A model generated the notes under the pieces. The model searched no databases. It saw nothing but the letters and a program-made list of their open reading frames with translations, and was not told the DNA's origin. DNA of 64,000 nucleotides from NCBI GenBank assembly GCA_023664325.1, contig JAMPFS010000005.1, positions 25,544 to 89,543 on the forward strand. The letters run 5' to 3'. Made by a program: the position numbers and the translations under genes. Source of the stretch: Clostridium sp. (GTDB taxonomy: Bacteria > Bacillota > Clostridia > Lachnospirales > Lachnospiraceae). Shown here piece after piece: positions 37,480 through 46,565 of this stretch; position 1 is the first letter of the stretch; the number at the start of each line of letters is the position of its first letter.

Positions 37480-38196
37480 ATGGAAGCAAGTAATGTATAT
37501 GGCGTGATTCTTGCAGGCGGCAAGGGAACCAGAATGGGAAATGTAGAAAAACCGAAACAGTTTATGGAAATTGGGAATAAGCCGATTATTGTTCATACCA
37601 TTGAAAAGTTTATTATGAATCCGGAGTTTGAACACGTTCTTGTATTATCGCCGAAACAGTGGATCAAACATACGGAAGACTTGATAAGAAAGTATATTCC
37701 AATGGATGATAGAATCAAGGTAATTGAGGGTGGTGTCACCCGTAACGATACCATTATGAATGCGATTTCTTATATTGAGCGTATCGGGAAACTCAATGAC
37801 GATACGATTATTGTCACCCATGATTCGGTCAGACCATTTGTTACGCACCGGATTCTGGAAGAGAACATTAAATATGCGAAGGAATATGGAGCTTGTGACA
37901 CCGTGATTCCGGCGACCGATACGATTGTAGAAAGTGTGGATCACCAATTAATCAGTCATATTCCGGATCGTTCGACCATGTACCAGGGGCAGACGCCACA
38001 ATCCTTTCGGGCGAAGCATTTAAAAGCCATATATGAATCCCTGACCGTGGAAGAGAAAGAAATATTGACGGATGCCTGTAAGATTTTAGTGATAAAGGGT
38101 GAGCATGTGCATTTAGTAGAAGGAGAAGAATCAAACATTAAGATTACATATCCTTATGATATGCGGGTTGCGGAAGCACTTTTAGGAGGCGTATAG
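37480..38196 (+). CDS. tarI: Ribitol-5-phosphate cytidylyltransferase TarI
   Basis: 238 residues, IspD/TarI superfamily. It has the CTP-binding loop GVILAGGKGTRMGNVEKPKQF, the VTHDSVRPFV motif, QTPQSFRAK and a C-terminal EESNIKITYPYDM. IspD shares this fold, but pairing with TarJ in the next frame and the wall-polymer context make TarI (CTP plus D-ribitol-5-phosphate to CDP-ribitol) much more likely. GGAGGG precedes the ATG. tarJ starts two bases after the stop. Confidence 0.92.
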   Translation: MEASNVYGVILAGGKGTRMGNVEKPKQFMEIGNKPIIVHTIEKFIMNPEFEHVLVLSPKQWIKHTEDLIRKYIPMDDRIKVIEGGVTRNDTIMNAISYIERIGKLNDDTIIVTHDSVRPFVTHRILEENIKYAKEYGACDTVIPATDTIVESVDHQLISHIPDRSTMYQGQTPQSFRAKHLKAIYESLTVEEKEILTDACKILVIKGEHVHLVEGEESNIKITYPYDMRVAEALLGGV

Positions 38197-38197
38197 T

Positions 38198-39223
38198 ATG
38201 TTAAATGCAGTATATCAATTAAAGCACCCCAGACAATTTGAACTGGTTTTTAAGGATATTACATTTGACGAAGAACATGTCATTGTGAGACCGACACATT
38301 TATCCATTTGCAATGCAGACCAGAGGTATTATCAGGGAAATCGACCAAAGGAGATTCTAAAGCAAAAGCTTCCGATGGCTTTGATTCACGAAGCGATTGG
38401 GAAAGTGGTCTATGATCCGACTCATCAGTTTGAAGTTGGTGAGTATGTGGTGATGATACCGAACCTGCCAAGTGAAGTGGATGATGTGATAGGAGAGAAC
38501 TATTTAAGGTCTTCCAAATTCCGCGCCAGTGGAACGGATGGATTTTTGCAGGAATATGTGGAGACGGTTCCGGATCGCCTGGTGAGACTGCCGGAAAATA
38601 TGAATCTGACGGTTGCCGCATTTACTGAGATTGTCAGTGTAAGCTTTCATGCTGTGGAGCGGTTCATGAAAACAGCGCATAGCCGGAGAGAGATCATTGG
38701 CATATGGGGTGATGGGAATCTTGGCTATATTACTTCCCTGCTGTTAAAAAGTCTGCACCCTGAGATACAGGTATATATCATGGGCGTGAATGAGTCAAAA
38801 TTAAATGATTTTACATTTGCGGATGGCACATATTTGATTAATGAGATACCGGAGAACTTTTACATGGATCATGCATTTGAATGTGTGGGCGGCAATGGCG
38901 CGCCAAGGGCAATCAATCAGATTATTGATTATATTAATCCGGAGGGTACGATTGGGATTCTTGGGGTGACTGAGGATTTAGCGCCGATCAATACCAGAAT
39001 GGTGTTGGAAAAAGGCTTGCGAATCATTGGCAGCAGCCGCAGCGGCAGAGAAGATTTTGTGAATCTGATTGAGCTTTATAAAAGAAAACCGGAGGTTGTG
39101 GACTATCTGGAAAATATTGTGGGTGAACAGGTTATAGTCCGTGAAATCCGGGATATCACCAGAGCATTTGAAAAGGATATTCATAAACTGATTGGCAAGA
39201 CGATTATGGTATGGGATAAATAA
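38198..39223 (+). CDS. tarJ: Ribulose-5-phosphate reductase TarJ
   Basis: 341 residues, medium-chain dehydrogenase fold. Zinc ligands fit C38 (LSICNADQRYY) and the HEAIG segment. The Rossmann part has IIGIWGDGNLGYITSLLL, and FECVGGNGAPRAI is typical of TarJ. It reduces ribulose-5-phosphate to ribitol-5-phosphate with NADPH, supplying TarI. AGGAGG for this gene lies within the end of tarI. Confidence 0.92.
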   Translation: MLNAVYQLKHPRQFELVFKDITFDEEHVIVRPTHLSICNADQRYYQGNRPKEILKQKLPMALIHEAIGKVVYDPTHQFEVGEYVVMIPNLPSEVDDVIGENYLRSSKFRASGTDGFLQEYVETVPDRLVRLPENMNLTVAAFTEIVSVSFHAVERFMKTAHSRREIIGIWGDGNLGYITSLLLKSLHPEIQVYIMGVNESKLNDFTFADGTYLINEIPENFYMDHAFECVGGNGAPRAINQIIDYINPEGTIGILGVTEDLAPINTRMVLEKGLRIIGSSRSGREDFVNLIELYKRKPEVVDYLENIVGEQVIVREIRDITRAFEKDIHKLIGKTIMVWDK

Positions 39224-39282
39224 GTTACTATATTCAAAATACAGGTAAACGAGTTTAAGTTAAAAGGCTGGAGGTAAGGAAA

Positions 39283-40485
39283 ATGAAAATTGCAGTAGCA
39301 GGAACGGGGTATGTAGGTTTATCAAATTCAATATTGCTTTCCCAGCATAATGAGGTGTATGCGGTAGATATCATTCCGGAAAAGGTGGAGATGATCAACA
39401 ATAAAAAGTCTCCATTGGTGGATGCAGAGATTGAAGATTATCTGGCAAACAGGGAACTTTCCCTTACAGCAACCACAGATGCGGAGTCCGCATACAGGGA
39501 TGCGGAGTTTGTGATTATCTCGACTCCAACCAATTATGATCCAAAGAAAAATTATTTTGATACGTCTTCCGTGGAGGCAGTCATTGAACTGGTTATGAAG
39601 ATAAACCCAGGCGCGATTATGGTTATTAAATCAACGGTTCCGGTTGGATATACGCTTTCTGTGCGGAAAAAATATAACTGTGATAATATTATCTTCTCAC
39701 CGGAGTTTTTAAGGGAGGGAAGAGCGTTATATGATAATTTATACCCGTCCAGAATTATTGTGGGCGCACCGTTAGAGGATGAGCGGCTATCAAAAGCGGC
39801 GCATACCTTTGCAGGTCTGCTTGCGGAGGGGGCAGTCAAGGAGAATATTGATATTTTATATACCAATCCGACAGAGGCAGAGGCGGTGAAACTGTTTGCC
39901 AATACCTATCTTGCATTGCGTGTATCGTTCTTTAATGAATTGGATACCTATGCCGAAGTGAGGGGGCTGAATACACAGCAGATTATCGAGGGAATCGGTT
40001 TAGACCCGCGTATTGGAATGCATTATAACAATCCGTCGTTTGGATATGGGGGATATTGTCTGCCAAAGGATACAAAACAGCTCCGTGCGAATTTTGAGGA
40101 TGTTCCGAACAATATTATCGGGGCAATCGTGGATGCCAATACAACCCGAAAGGACTTTATTGCGGAACAGATTTTACAGAAGGCAGGATTTCCGGCAAAG
40201 AAGAATCCGGTTGTTGGGATTTACCGTTTGACGATGAAAGCAAATTCTGATAATTTCAGGCAGTCCTCCATCCAGGGTGTCATGAAGCGGATCAAGGCGA
40301 AGGGCGTAGAGGTTGTGATATATGAGCCGACCTTGAAGGAAGAAGATTTCTTTAACAGCAGGGTAATCCGTGATTTTGATGAATTCAAAAAGATGGCGGA
40401 TGTGATTGTTGCCAACCGTAACAGTGAGGAGCTGGCGAATGTGGCAGATAAGGTGTATACGAGGGATTTGTATTCGAGGGATTAA
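39283..40485 (+). CDS. ugd: UDP-glucose 6-dehydrogenase family protein
   Basis: 400 residues. The N-terminal NAD loop is [19 protein letters not shown] follows, and the catalytic Cys259 is in [14 protein letters not shown]. The central dimer helix and C-terminal UDP-binding region are complete. The likely reaction is UDP-glucose to UDP-glucuronate, although related enzymes oxidise other UDP- or GDP-sugars. It is the last gene of the more GC-balanced wall block and could feed uronic acid into the next cluster. GGAGGTAAGGAAA precedes the ATG. Confidence 0.92.
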   Translation: MKIAVAGTGYVGLSNSILLSQHNEVYAVDIIPEKVEMINNKKSPLVDAEIEDYLANRELSLTATTDAESAYRDAEFVIISTPTNYDPKKNYFDTSSVEAVIELVMKINPGAIMVIKSTVPVGYTLSVRKKYNCDNIIFSPEFLREGRALYDNLYPSRIIVGAPLEDERLSKAAHTFAGLLAEGAVKENIDILYTNPTEAEAVKLFANTYLALRVSFFNELDTYAEVRGLNTQQIIEGIGLDPRIGMHYNNPSFGYGGYCLPKDTKQLRANFEDVPNNIIGAIVDANTTRKDFIAEQILQKAGFPAKKNPVVGIYRLTMKANSDNFRQSSIQGVMKRIKAKGVEVVIYEPTLKEEDFFNSRVIRDFDEFKKMADVIVANRNSEELANVADKVYTRDLYSRD

Positions 40486-40506
40486 AAAATAGAAACTTTA
40501 AATAAT

Positions 40507-40536
40507 TTGCATATTTTGTTGCAAATATGGTATAAT
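40507..40536 (+). promoter_or_regulatory. Promoter at the start of the accessory glycan cluster
   Basis: TTGCAT (40507-40512), 18 bases and a perfect TATAAT (40531-40536). A leader of about 160 bases separates it from the first glycosyltransferase. Confidence 0.7.
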
Positions 40537-40541
40537 TTGTC

Positions 40542-40667
40542 AGATAATATTTTGTGCAAATATTATCTATTGAACATAAATTTTTTTTTAGAAGCTGTCT
40601 GGCAAAACACATGTACTATTGTGTGGTGCTTTTTGTGAATGAGATATCGATGCCAGATTAGGCAGCA
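40542..40667 (+). promoter_or_regulatory. Structured leader before the accessory glycan cluster
   Basis: A perfect 11-bp hairpin (AGATAATATTT, loop TGTGC, AAATATTATCT at 40542-40568) is followed 12 bases later by nine T. Next comes a second structure: TCTGGCA (40598-40604) pairs with TGCCAGA (40651-40657), extended by GCTG with CAGC past a bulge, enclosing an ACAC/GTGT hairpin. GGCAGCAGTAG at its end is only loosely like the ops element. It may be an antitermination or processing leader; I recognise no known riboswitch. The gap 40486-40704 has no gene. Confidence 0.4.
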
Positions 40668-40704
40668 GTAGTGTTAGGATAAAATATGGAGAGATGTGGA
40701 TGAT

Positions 40705-41496
40705 ATGATGGATACAACACACACATTTGTAATATGTGCTTATAAAGAAAGTCAATATCTGGAGGAATGTATATTGTCGTTAAAGAAACAGACTGTTCAA
40801 TCACATATTATTATGGTGACATCAACACCAAATGATTATATAAAAGAAATTGCAAAAAGATATGATATTCCATTATATATCAATAAAGGGGAAGGTGGAA
40901 TTACGCAAGATTGGAATTTTGGATATAGCCAGGTGGAAACTCCATATTTAACGATTGCCCATCAGGATGATATATATTTAGAGGATTATACCGCACATTT
41001 ATTGAAAGCTTTTAAAAAATCAAAAAAACCATTGATTTTCTTTTCTGATTATGCAGAATTGAGAGAGAAGCAGGTTGTAAAATTCAATCAGTTGTTGAGA
41101 GTTAAGCGAATTATGCTTTTACCAATGCGTATTCCGGGAACAAAGGGAAGCCGTTTTATAAGGCGGATGATCTTAGCCTTTGGTTCTCCAATTTGTTGCC
41201 CCTCTGTTGCGTATGCCAGATGCAATCTTCCAGTTCCTTTGTTTAGAGACGGTTTTCGAAGTAATGAAGATTGGGAAGCTTGGGAACGCTTGTCAAAATT
41301 GAAAGGAGATTTTTTGTTTGATAAGCAGATATTAGTTTATCATCGGATTCATGAAGATTCAGAAACAACTGCTATTATTCAAGATGATAAACGTTCAAAA
41401 GAGGATATTATTATGTATCGCAAGTTTTGGCCAGAGCCAATTGTGAAAATTCTTACAAAATTGTATGCAAAGGGTCAAAAATCAAATAATATGTAA
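40705..41496 (+). CDS. GT2 family glycosyltransferase
   Basis: 263 residues. It begins THTFVICAYKESQYLEECIL and has the metal-site region HQDDIYLEDY in place of the usual DxD loop, which occurs in some GT2 branches. A basic segment (RVKRIMLLPMRIPGTKGSRF) may touch the membrane. Sugar specificity is unknown. ATG 40705 lies 11 bases after GGAGAG; GTG 40696 is too close to that site. It is the first gene behind the cluster promoter. Confidence 0.82.
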   Translation: MMDTTHTFVICAYKESQYLEECILSLKKQTVQSHIIMVTSTPNDYIKEIAKRYDIPLYINKGEGGITQDWNFGYSQVETPYLTIAHQDDIYLEDYTAHLLKAFKKSKKPLIFFSDYAELREKQVVKFNQLLRVKRIMLLPMRIPGTKGSRFIRRMILAFGSPICCPSVAYARCNLPVPLFRDGFRSNEDWEAWERLSKLKGDFLFDKQILVYHRIHEDSETTAIIQDDKRSKEDIIMYRKFWPEPIVKILTKLYAKGQKSNNM

Positions 41497-41533
41497 TGAG
41501 AAGATTTTGTATATATTTACGTAAGAAAGGGAT

Positions 41534-42229
41534 ATGGAAAATATGAAAAAATTGGTAATTATTCCTGCCTATAATGAAAAAAACAGTATCATTTTTACGG
41601 TGAATGATTTGGTGAAGAATGCACCGGAATTTGATTATATCATTGTAAATGACTGTTCAACAGATAATACAATGGATATTTGTAAGTATAATGGGTTTAA
41701 TGTATTGAATTTGCCCATCAACTTAGGTATTGGTGGTGCAGTACAGACTGGTTATTTGTATGCGTATAATCATGGATATGATATTGCTGTTCAATTTGAT
41801 GGAGATGGACAACATGATGCTGCCTATTTGAATACAATGGCAGATTATTTAATAGAAAATAATTTAGATATGGTAATTGGTTCAAGATTTATTGAAAATG
41901 AAGGCTTTCAGTCGTCCGGAATACGAAGAATTGGAATTTGTTGGTTTACACTTTTGATTCGATTGTTTTCAGGAAAAGTTATAACGGATCCTACATCCGG
42001 TTTGCGAATGTGTAATAAAAAGACAATTGAAATGTTTGCAAACGAATATCCAAGAGATTATCCGGAACCAGAAAGTACGATGCGTTTGTTGCGTCACCGG
42101 AGGAAGGTGGAAGAAATTCCGGTAAGAATGAGGGAACGGCAGGAGGGAGTATCTTCCATATCCCCATTTAAATCCATTTATTACATGTTTAAGGTGACTT
42201 TGGCAGTCATCATAGAAAGGATGCGGTAA
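41534..42229 (+). CDS. GT2 family glycosyltransferase (DPM1-like)
   Basis: 231 residues. Motifs are LVIIPAYNEKNSIIFTVNDL, VNDCSTDNT, QFDGDGQHD (metal-binding) and DPTSGLRMCN, the pattern of dolichyl/polyprenyl-phosphate mannosyl- or glucosyl-transferases without the membrane tail. A DUF2304 gene follows two bases later. That pairing is common, and the small membrane partner may replace the missing anchor. It may make a polyprenyl-linked sugar donor for a GT-C enzyme such as the DUF2142 protein. The start is ATG 41534 or 41543. Confidence 0.87.
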   Translation: MENMKKLVIIPAYNEKNSIIFTVNDLVKNAPEFDYIIVNDCSTDNTMDICKYNGFNVLNLPINLGIGGAVQTGYLYAYNHGYDIAVQFDGDGQHDAAYLNTMADYLIENNLDMVIGSRFIENEGFQSSGIRRIGICWFTLLIRLFSGKVITDPTSGLRMCNKKTIEMFANEYPRDYPEPESTMRLLRHRRKVEEIPVRMRERQEGVSSISPFKSIYYMFKVTLAVIIERMR

Positions 42230-42231
42230 AG

Positions 42232-42618
42232 ATGACATTGCAGATACAGATAACATTAATCATATGTATTTTATTATTTCTATTGGTAATCCTTAGTATG
42301 ATACGTAAGCGTGAATTGGAACTTAAATACGCACTTTCATGGTTTGTTATGGTCGTAGCACTGATTATTCTTGTGTGCATACCTGATACAATGGGAAAAT
42401 TGGCAGAATTGCTTGGTATTTATTCACCAGTTAATATGGTGTTTTTCTTGGGATTTATCTTTTCATTAATTGTTATTTTTGTCCTTACTGTTACGTTATC
42501 ACGAATGTCTAGCAGAGTGAGGAGGTTGGCTCAGATTGTAGCAATGATGAATGAATATCATGGAGATGATAATTCAAAAAATAATATAGATATTTCCAAA
42601 CAGGACACAGAAGGTTGA
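42232..42618 (+). CDS. DUF2304 domain-containing membrane protein
   Basis: 128 residues with three membrane spans (about 5-23, 33-52 and 64-88) and a short basic C-terminal tail. The RELELKYALSWFVM segment marks DUF2304. It commonly sits next to DPM1-like GT2 genes in glycan clusters, as here, which suggests it anchors or assists that enzyme; direct proof is lacking. The next gene begins three bases after its stop. Confidence 0.85.
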   Translation: MTLQIQITLIICILLFLLVILSMIRKRELELKYALSWFVMVVALIILVCIPDTMGKLAELLGIYSPVNMVFFLGFIFSLIVIFVLTVTLSRMSSRVRRLAQIVAMMNEYHGDDNSKNNIDISKQDTEG

Positions 42619-42620
42619 TT

Positions 42621-45311
42621 ATGGATTCTAATACCAAAGTAAGAGTAAAAGATATAAAATGGAATATTGTGATTGTTACAGCATTAATTACCGGGTTACT
42701 GGTATTAATTTTTCTTTCTGGTAAATCTACCAAAATGGAGTATAGTGAACAAAAATTTGGTGTTTTACAAGATTATACCCTTAAAGTAGATGATGATGTA
42801 AAGCTAAGAATAGATTTTACTTTAGAATCCGATGATCTGAAAGGAATTGCTGTTTATTTGCTGTTTAATGGAATTGAATATGAAGAAGCATACCTTGATT
42901 TTACTCTTTTTGATCAAAATACAGATGAGGTTATTGGCAAATATAGCATGGATTTAGAATATGAATATAGCGCTAAGTATGCATATATTGAGTTGCCGGT
43001 AAAAGATTCAAAGAACCGGAATGTATATCTCACTATTACAGGACAAAATATTAAGCAGCCGTTGCAGTTAAAAATTAGTAAAAAGGGTGTATCAGAGCAA
43101 AAACTCTATAAAAATGGCAATAAAGTGCGGGGAGCGCTTGTGATGAATGCTGTATATGGGAAAAAGACATCTAATGCAGTGAATGTGTATGTAAATTATA
43201 TTATTTATGTGATTGTGGTGTTGCTCATTTTTTATAATCGAAAGGGAGAAAAGAAAAGGAATGAATCAGAAAGAAAAAGAAAATCGTTAGCGATAAATAT
43301 AAGACTGATTAAGAGAATAAAATTCTTTTGGGCAAAATACGGAAGAAAACTTAAATTTGTTATAATGGTTTTGGTATTTGCGTGTATTTTTATATTCTAT
43401 TATAACCTGATTATTTCTGATTTGTTGAAAGAAAAGAAACAAGTTACAGAAATTGAGGCAGTTGATGGCAAATATTTATTAATGGATAAGGAACATGCTA
43501 TTATGGAGCAAACCTTTATTAGTAGCGATAATAAACTTTCGGGTTTATCCATTTCCTGTTATGGTGAGGATGTAGATAAAAACAGTTGTATTGATGTTAA
43601 GATTATGGATGTTGAAAATGGGAATACAATACTTGAACGAGAATACATGGTTACAGAATTTACTGGAAAAAAGGAAACAGAAGTCTATATTCCCTGCAAC
43701 GAGAATATACTGCAATCAAAAGAAAAGGAATATATTTTATTAATAGAAGCGGTTAATTTTGGTGAGACGCGGTTTTATATTGCGCAGTCAGAGAAATTTA
43801 AATATAAAAAATATAAATTATCTATGAATGAGCATGAACTTCAGAGCGATGTTGCTCTTAAAATGACTTATTCCGATCAGGATTTTATTCTGAATTTATA
43901 TGTGATTTTTGTGTGCCTAGTATTTTTGGTATTGTGTGTATTATATCTGACAATCTATTTTAAACGTTTTTGCATTGAAAATCTCTGTTTGATTTTTACA
44001 TGTTTGTTTGGATTAATCTATATGTGTGTTATTACCATATATGGGGTTCCTGATGAGTCTTCCCATATGGATACTGCTTATCGGTATTCAAACCGTTTAC
44101 TTGGTATTGAAAAGTCAGAGAGAGTCGGTTATGATTATAAAAGAGTAGGTGATGTAGATGTTTTAACTGACCAACCAGAGAGAACTACTGTGAATATTAA
44201 TTCATATCAAAGGTTTTATAATGGTTTCTTTTCAAGAATTGAAGATGGTAATCTCGTAGAATGTTATATGCGGGATAATTCAAACAATGGCGGTTTTTTG
44301 TTATATTGGGCATCGACTTTGGGTTTGACAATTGCAAGAATATTACATTGGGGAACTATTCCAATGTATATGTTGGGGCGTCTTTTTAATTTACTGGCAT
44401 ATTGCGTATTAGTATATGCAGCAGTGAAAATATTACCATATGGAAAGACGATGATGACATTATTGGCAACTTTGCCAATTTCTTTGCAGCAGGCAGCATC
44501 CTTTTCTTATGATGCTTTATTGAATGGCTATATTATGCTATTTATTGCCTATTGCTTGTATCTTGCAAATGAGAAGCGGAATTTATTTACTTATGATATA
44601 TTGTTTTTAACAGTGATGATGTTGTTGTTGGCAAGCAGCAAGGGTGGAGTATATATTCCAATATGTTTATTGGTACTATATATACCATATAAGCGAAACT
44701 ATCGCAGTTTAAGATCTTATCTTGTATATGGTTTTGTATTTATTACAGCAATTGTGATGTTTGGGAAATCTTATATTGTGTATTTACTTCAGAAATTAAC
44801 AGCCTCCCAGGGAACTATTTCAAGCGGGGCAAATGGAACAGAAAATTATACATTTGGATATCTGCTCAAGCATCCATTAAAGTTGGTGAGTTTGTTCTGT
44901 AATACAGTATTTGAGAGGACAGATGCATATCTGCAAAATATTTTGGGTGGAAGTCTTGGATGGTTTAATATTCATATTCCGTGGACATATTGTATTATCT
45001 TTTTGATTATTTTATTGCTTTCTGCCTCAACAATTACCACAAAGATAAATAAAAAAGATCGACTTTTATTTATGTTTATCACAGTCTGTTGTTTTATTTT
45101 GGTGAATTTTTCTATGTTGATTGTATGGACGCCAAAAACATCGGACTATATTGTGGGTGTACAGGGGAGATATTTTCTTCCATTTATTTTTTTGACAATA
45201 GCCGGAGGAAGTGTGAGTGTTTTAAAAATAGAAAAAGAGCGTGGTTTAATATGGACGACAGCGATAATGCATTGTCTGGTTTTGTTAAGAGTGATAGTAG
45301 TAACGTTGTAG
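42621..45311 (+). CDS. DUF2142 large membrane protein (GT-C-like)
   Basis: 896 residues. Two isolated N-terminal spans enclose predicted extracytoplasmic beta-rich segments (about 35-190 and 275-425). A polytopic region of about 10 spans then runs to the end. The first loop of that region carries GVPDESSHMDTAYRYSNRL, the DUF2142 signature, whose acidic residues resemble the catalytic loop of GT-C glycosyltransferases that use polyprenyl-phosphate sugars. It may add side residues outside the membrane using the donor made by the preceding GT2. ATG 42621 follows AGAAGG. Confidence 0.83.
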   Translation: MDSNTKVRVKDIKWNIVIVTALITGLLVLIFLSGKSTKMEYSEQKFGVLQDYTLKVDDDVKLRIDFTLESDDLKGIAVYLLFNGIEYEEAYLDFTLFDQNTDEVIGKYSMDLEYEYSAKYAYIELPVKDSKNRNVYLTITGQNIKQPLQLKISKKGVSEQKLYKNGNKVRGALVMNAVYGKKTSNAVNVYVNYIIYVIVVLLIFYNRKGEKKRNESERKRKSLAINIRLIKRIKFFWAKYGRKLKFVIMVLVFACIFIFYYNLIISDLLKEKKQVTEIEAVDGKYLLMDKEHAIMEQTFISSDNKLSGLSISCYGEDVDKNSCIDVKIMDVENGNTILEREYMVTEFTGKKETEVYIPCNENILQSKEKEYILLIEAVNFGETRFYIAQSEKFKYKKYKLSMNEHELQSDVALKMTYSDQDFILNLYVIFVCLVFLVLCVLYLTIYFKRFCIENLCLIFTCLFGLIYMCVITIYGVPDESSHMDTAYRYSNRLLGIEKSERVGYDYKRVGDVDVLTDQPERTTVNINSYQRFYNGFFSRIEDGNLVECYMRDNSNNGGFLLYWASTLGLTIARILHWGTIPMYMLGRLFNLLAYCVLVYAAVKILPYGKTMMTLLATLPISLQQAASFSYDALLNGYIMLFIAYCLYLANEKRNLFTYDILFLTVMMLLLASSKGGVYIPICLLVLYIPYKRNYRSLRSYLVYGFVFITAIVMFGKSYIVYLLQKLTASQGTISSGANGTENYTFGYLLKHPLKLVSLFCNTVFERTDAYLQNILGGSLGWFNIHIPWTYCIIFLIILLLSASTITTKINKKDRLLFMFITVCCFILVNFSMLIVWTPKTSDYIVGVQGRYFLPFIFLTIAGGSVSVLKIEKERGLIWTTAIMHCLVLLRVIVVTL

Positions 45312-45341
45312 AATGCATTATTTCGGGGAGGATGTGATATT

Positions 45342-46556
45342 ATGAAAAAGAAGATATGGATTGGAATTTGTTTGACAGGACTTCTTGGTTTTTGCATTGC
45401 AGTATTACAGGAAAGGCATGTCATAGCTGAAAAACAGGCAGATCTTACTTTGAAATGGAACGGAATCGAATATGAAGGGGGATATGAGGGGGATTTGAAA
45501 AATGCTGTTCCAGATGGAACTGGTACATTTGTGTCAAAGGATTTTTTATACGAGGGAAACTGGAAAAAAGGAAAATTTTCCGGTGAGGGTAAAATTATAT
45601 ATGGTGATGGTGTGATAGAAAGTGGACAGTTTTTAAAAGGCAAACGTCAAGGTGTGTTTAAAAAGCAACTTTCTGATTCAGAGTATGAAATTATAAATTA
45701 TCATAATAATATTCCGTACGGGATGTTATGCAAGTATAAGAATGGAAAACTTGAAATGAAAGATTACTATTATGAAGGAAAAAAGATATCCTCTATCTTA
45801 GAAAGTGCGAAGAATATGAGTCTTTTTGAACTTGTCAATGAGGAGTCAGATGAACTGGTTTGTTTTCATGCAATTGTGTTGAGAGTTTCACAGTTAGAGG
45901 AAAACTGTGTGTTATTATTGAGAAATGAGGACAATAGTTTCTTTATGATGGAGTATAGTAATTGTGAAACAAAGAAAAAACAACAGCCATATATACCGAA
46001 TGTCAGAGAAGGAGATGCAATTGAATTATATGGATATTATGATGGAGAGGATACATATGAAATTATAAATGATTCTCAGTATTATGGTGGAGTGTATCCA
46101 AAGATTAGACCGGTTTGGGCAACTGTAGAAACAAAAGAGACAACAGGATCAGCAGAAGAAAGCAGAGAATACAATGATATATTGGAAAATCCATATTTGC
46201 ATATTGGAGAAATAATAAGATTTAATTTTGTGGTGGAGGATGTGATTTATTCAGATACAAAGGAAAAGTATTATTGTAAGGTTCATTCTTCCCAATCAGA
46301 GGAAGAAATATATTATCTTCAAAAAACAGATGAGGAGTTGCCGTTAAGGGGGATGACGCTTTCTGTATCTGGAAAGCTAAATGGACAGTATAAAGAGTTA
46401 CAGAATCTAGAAGATTATTTAAGGAATCAAGAGTATCAAAATGAAATTAAAGAGCCAATTAAGGAGATAAATAAAAAGGTTAATGGTGCTAATGAGCAGA
46501 CAGCAAAAGATATCAGTTATGAGTACAACATGTATCCATTAATAATTGTGGAATAA
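45342..46556 (+). CDS. MORN-repeat protein with two OB-like domains, membrane-anchored or secreted
   Basis: 404 residues. A hydrophobic N-terminus (about 4-22, no lipobox) is followed by two to three MORN repeats (about 45-105: YEGGYEGDL..PDGTGTF, YEGNWKKGKFSGEGKI, ESGQFLKGKRQGVF). Two similar beta-rich modules follow (about 165-240 and 280-350), each with the pattern of an OB or tRNA_anti-like fold. They contain GDAIELYGYYDGEDTYEI and LSVSGKLNGQYKEL. I know of no characterised protein with this layout. A decayed paralogue lies at 61250-62395, at the other end of the cluster. It probably acts outside the membrane. GGGGAGG precedes the ATG. Confidence 0.7.
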   Translation: MKKKIWIGICLTGLLGFCIAVLQERHVIAEKQADLTLKWNGIEYEGGYEGDLKNAVPDGTGTFVSKDFLYEGNWKKGKFSGEGKIIYGDGVIESGQFLKGKRQGVFKKQLSDSEYEIINYHNNIPYGMLCKYKNGKLEMKDYYYEGKKISSILESAKNMSLFELVNEESDELVCFHAIVLRVSQLEENCVLLLRNEDNSFFMMEYSNCETKKKQQPYIPNVREGDAIELYGYYDGEDTYEIINDSQYYGGVYPKIRPVWATVETKETTGSAEESREYNDILENPYLHIGEIIRFNFVVEDVIYSDTKEKYYCKVHSSQSEEEIYYLQKTDEELPLRGMTLSVSGKLNGQYKELQNLEDYLRNQEYQNEIKEPIKEINKKVNGANEQTAKDISYEYNMYPLIIVE

Positions 46557-46565
46557 TAGATTTAT

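Noticed and set aside
40655..40680. JUMPstart/ops-like element before the glycan cluster
   Set aside because: GGCAGCAGTAG only partly resembles the ops core and the surrounding JUMPstart pattern is missing.
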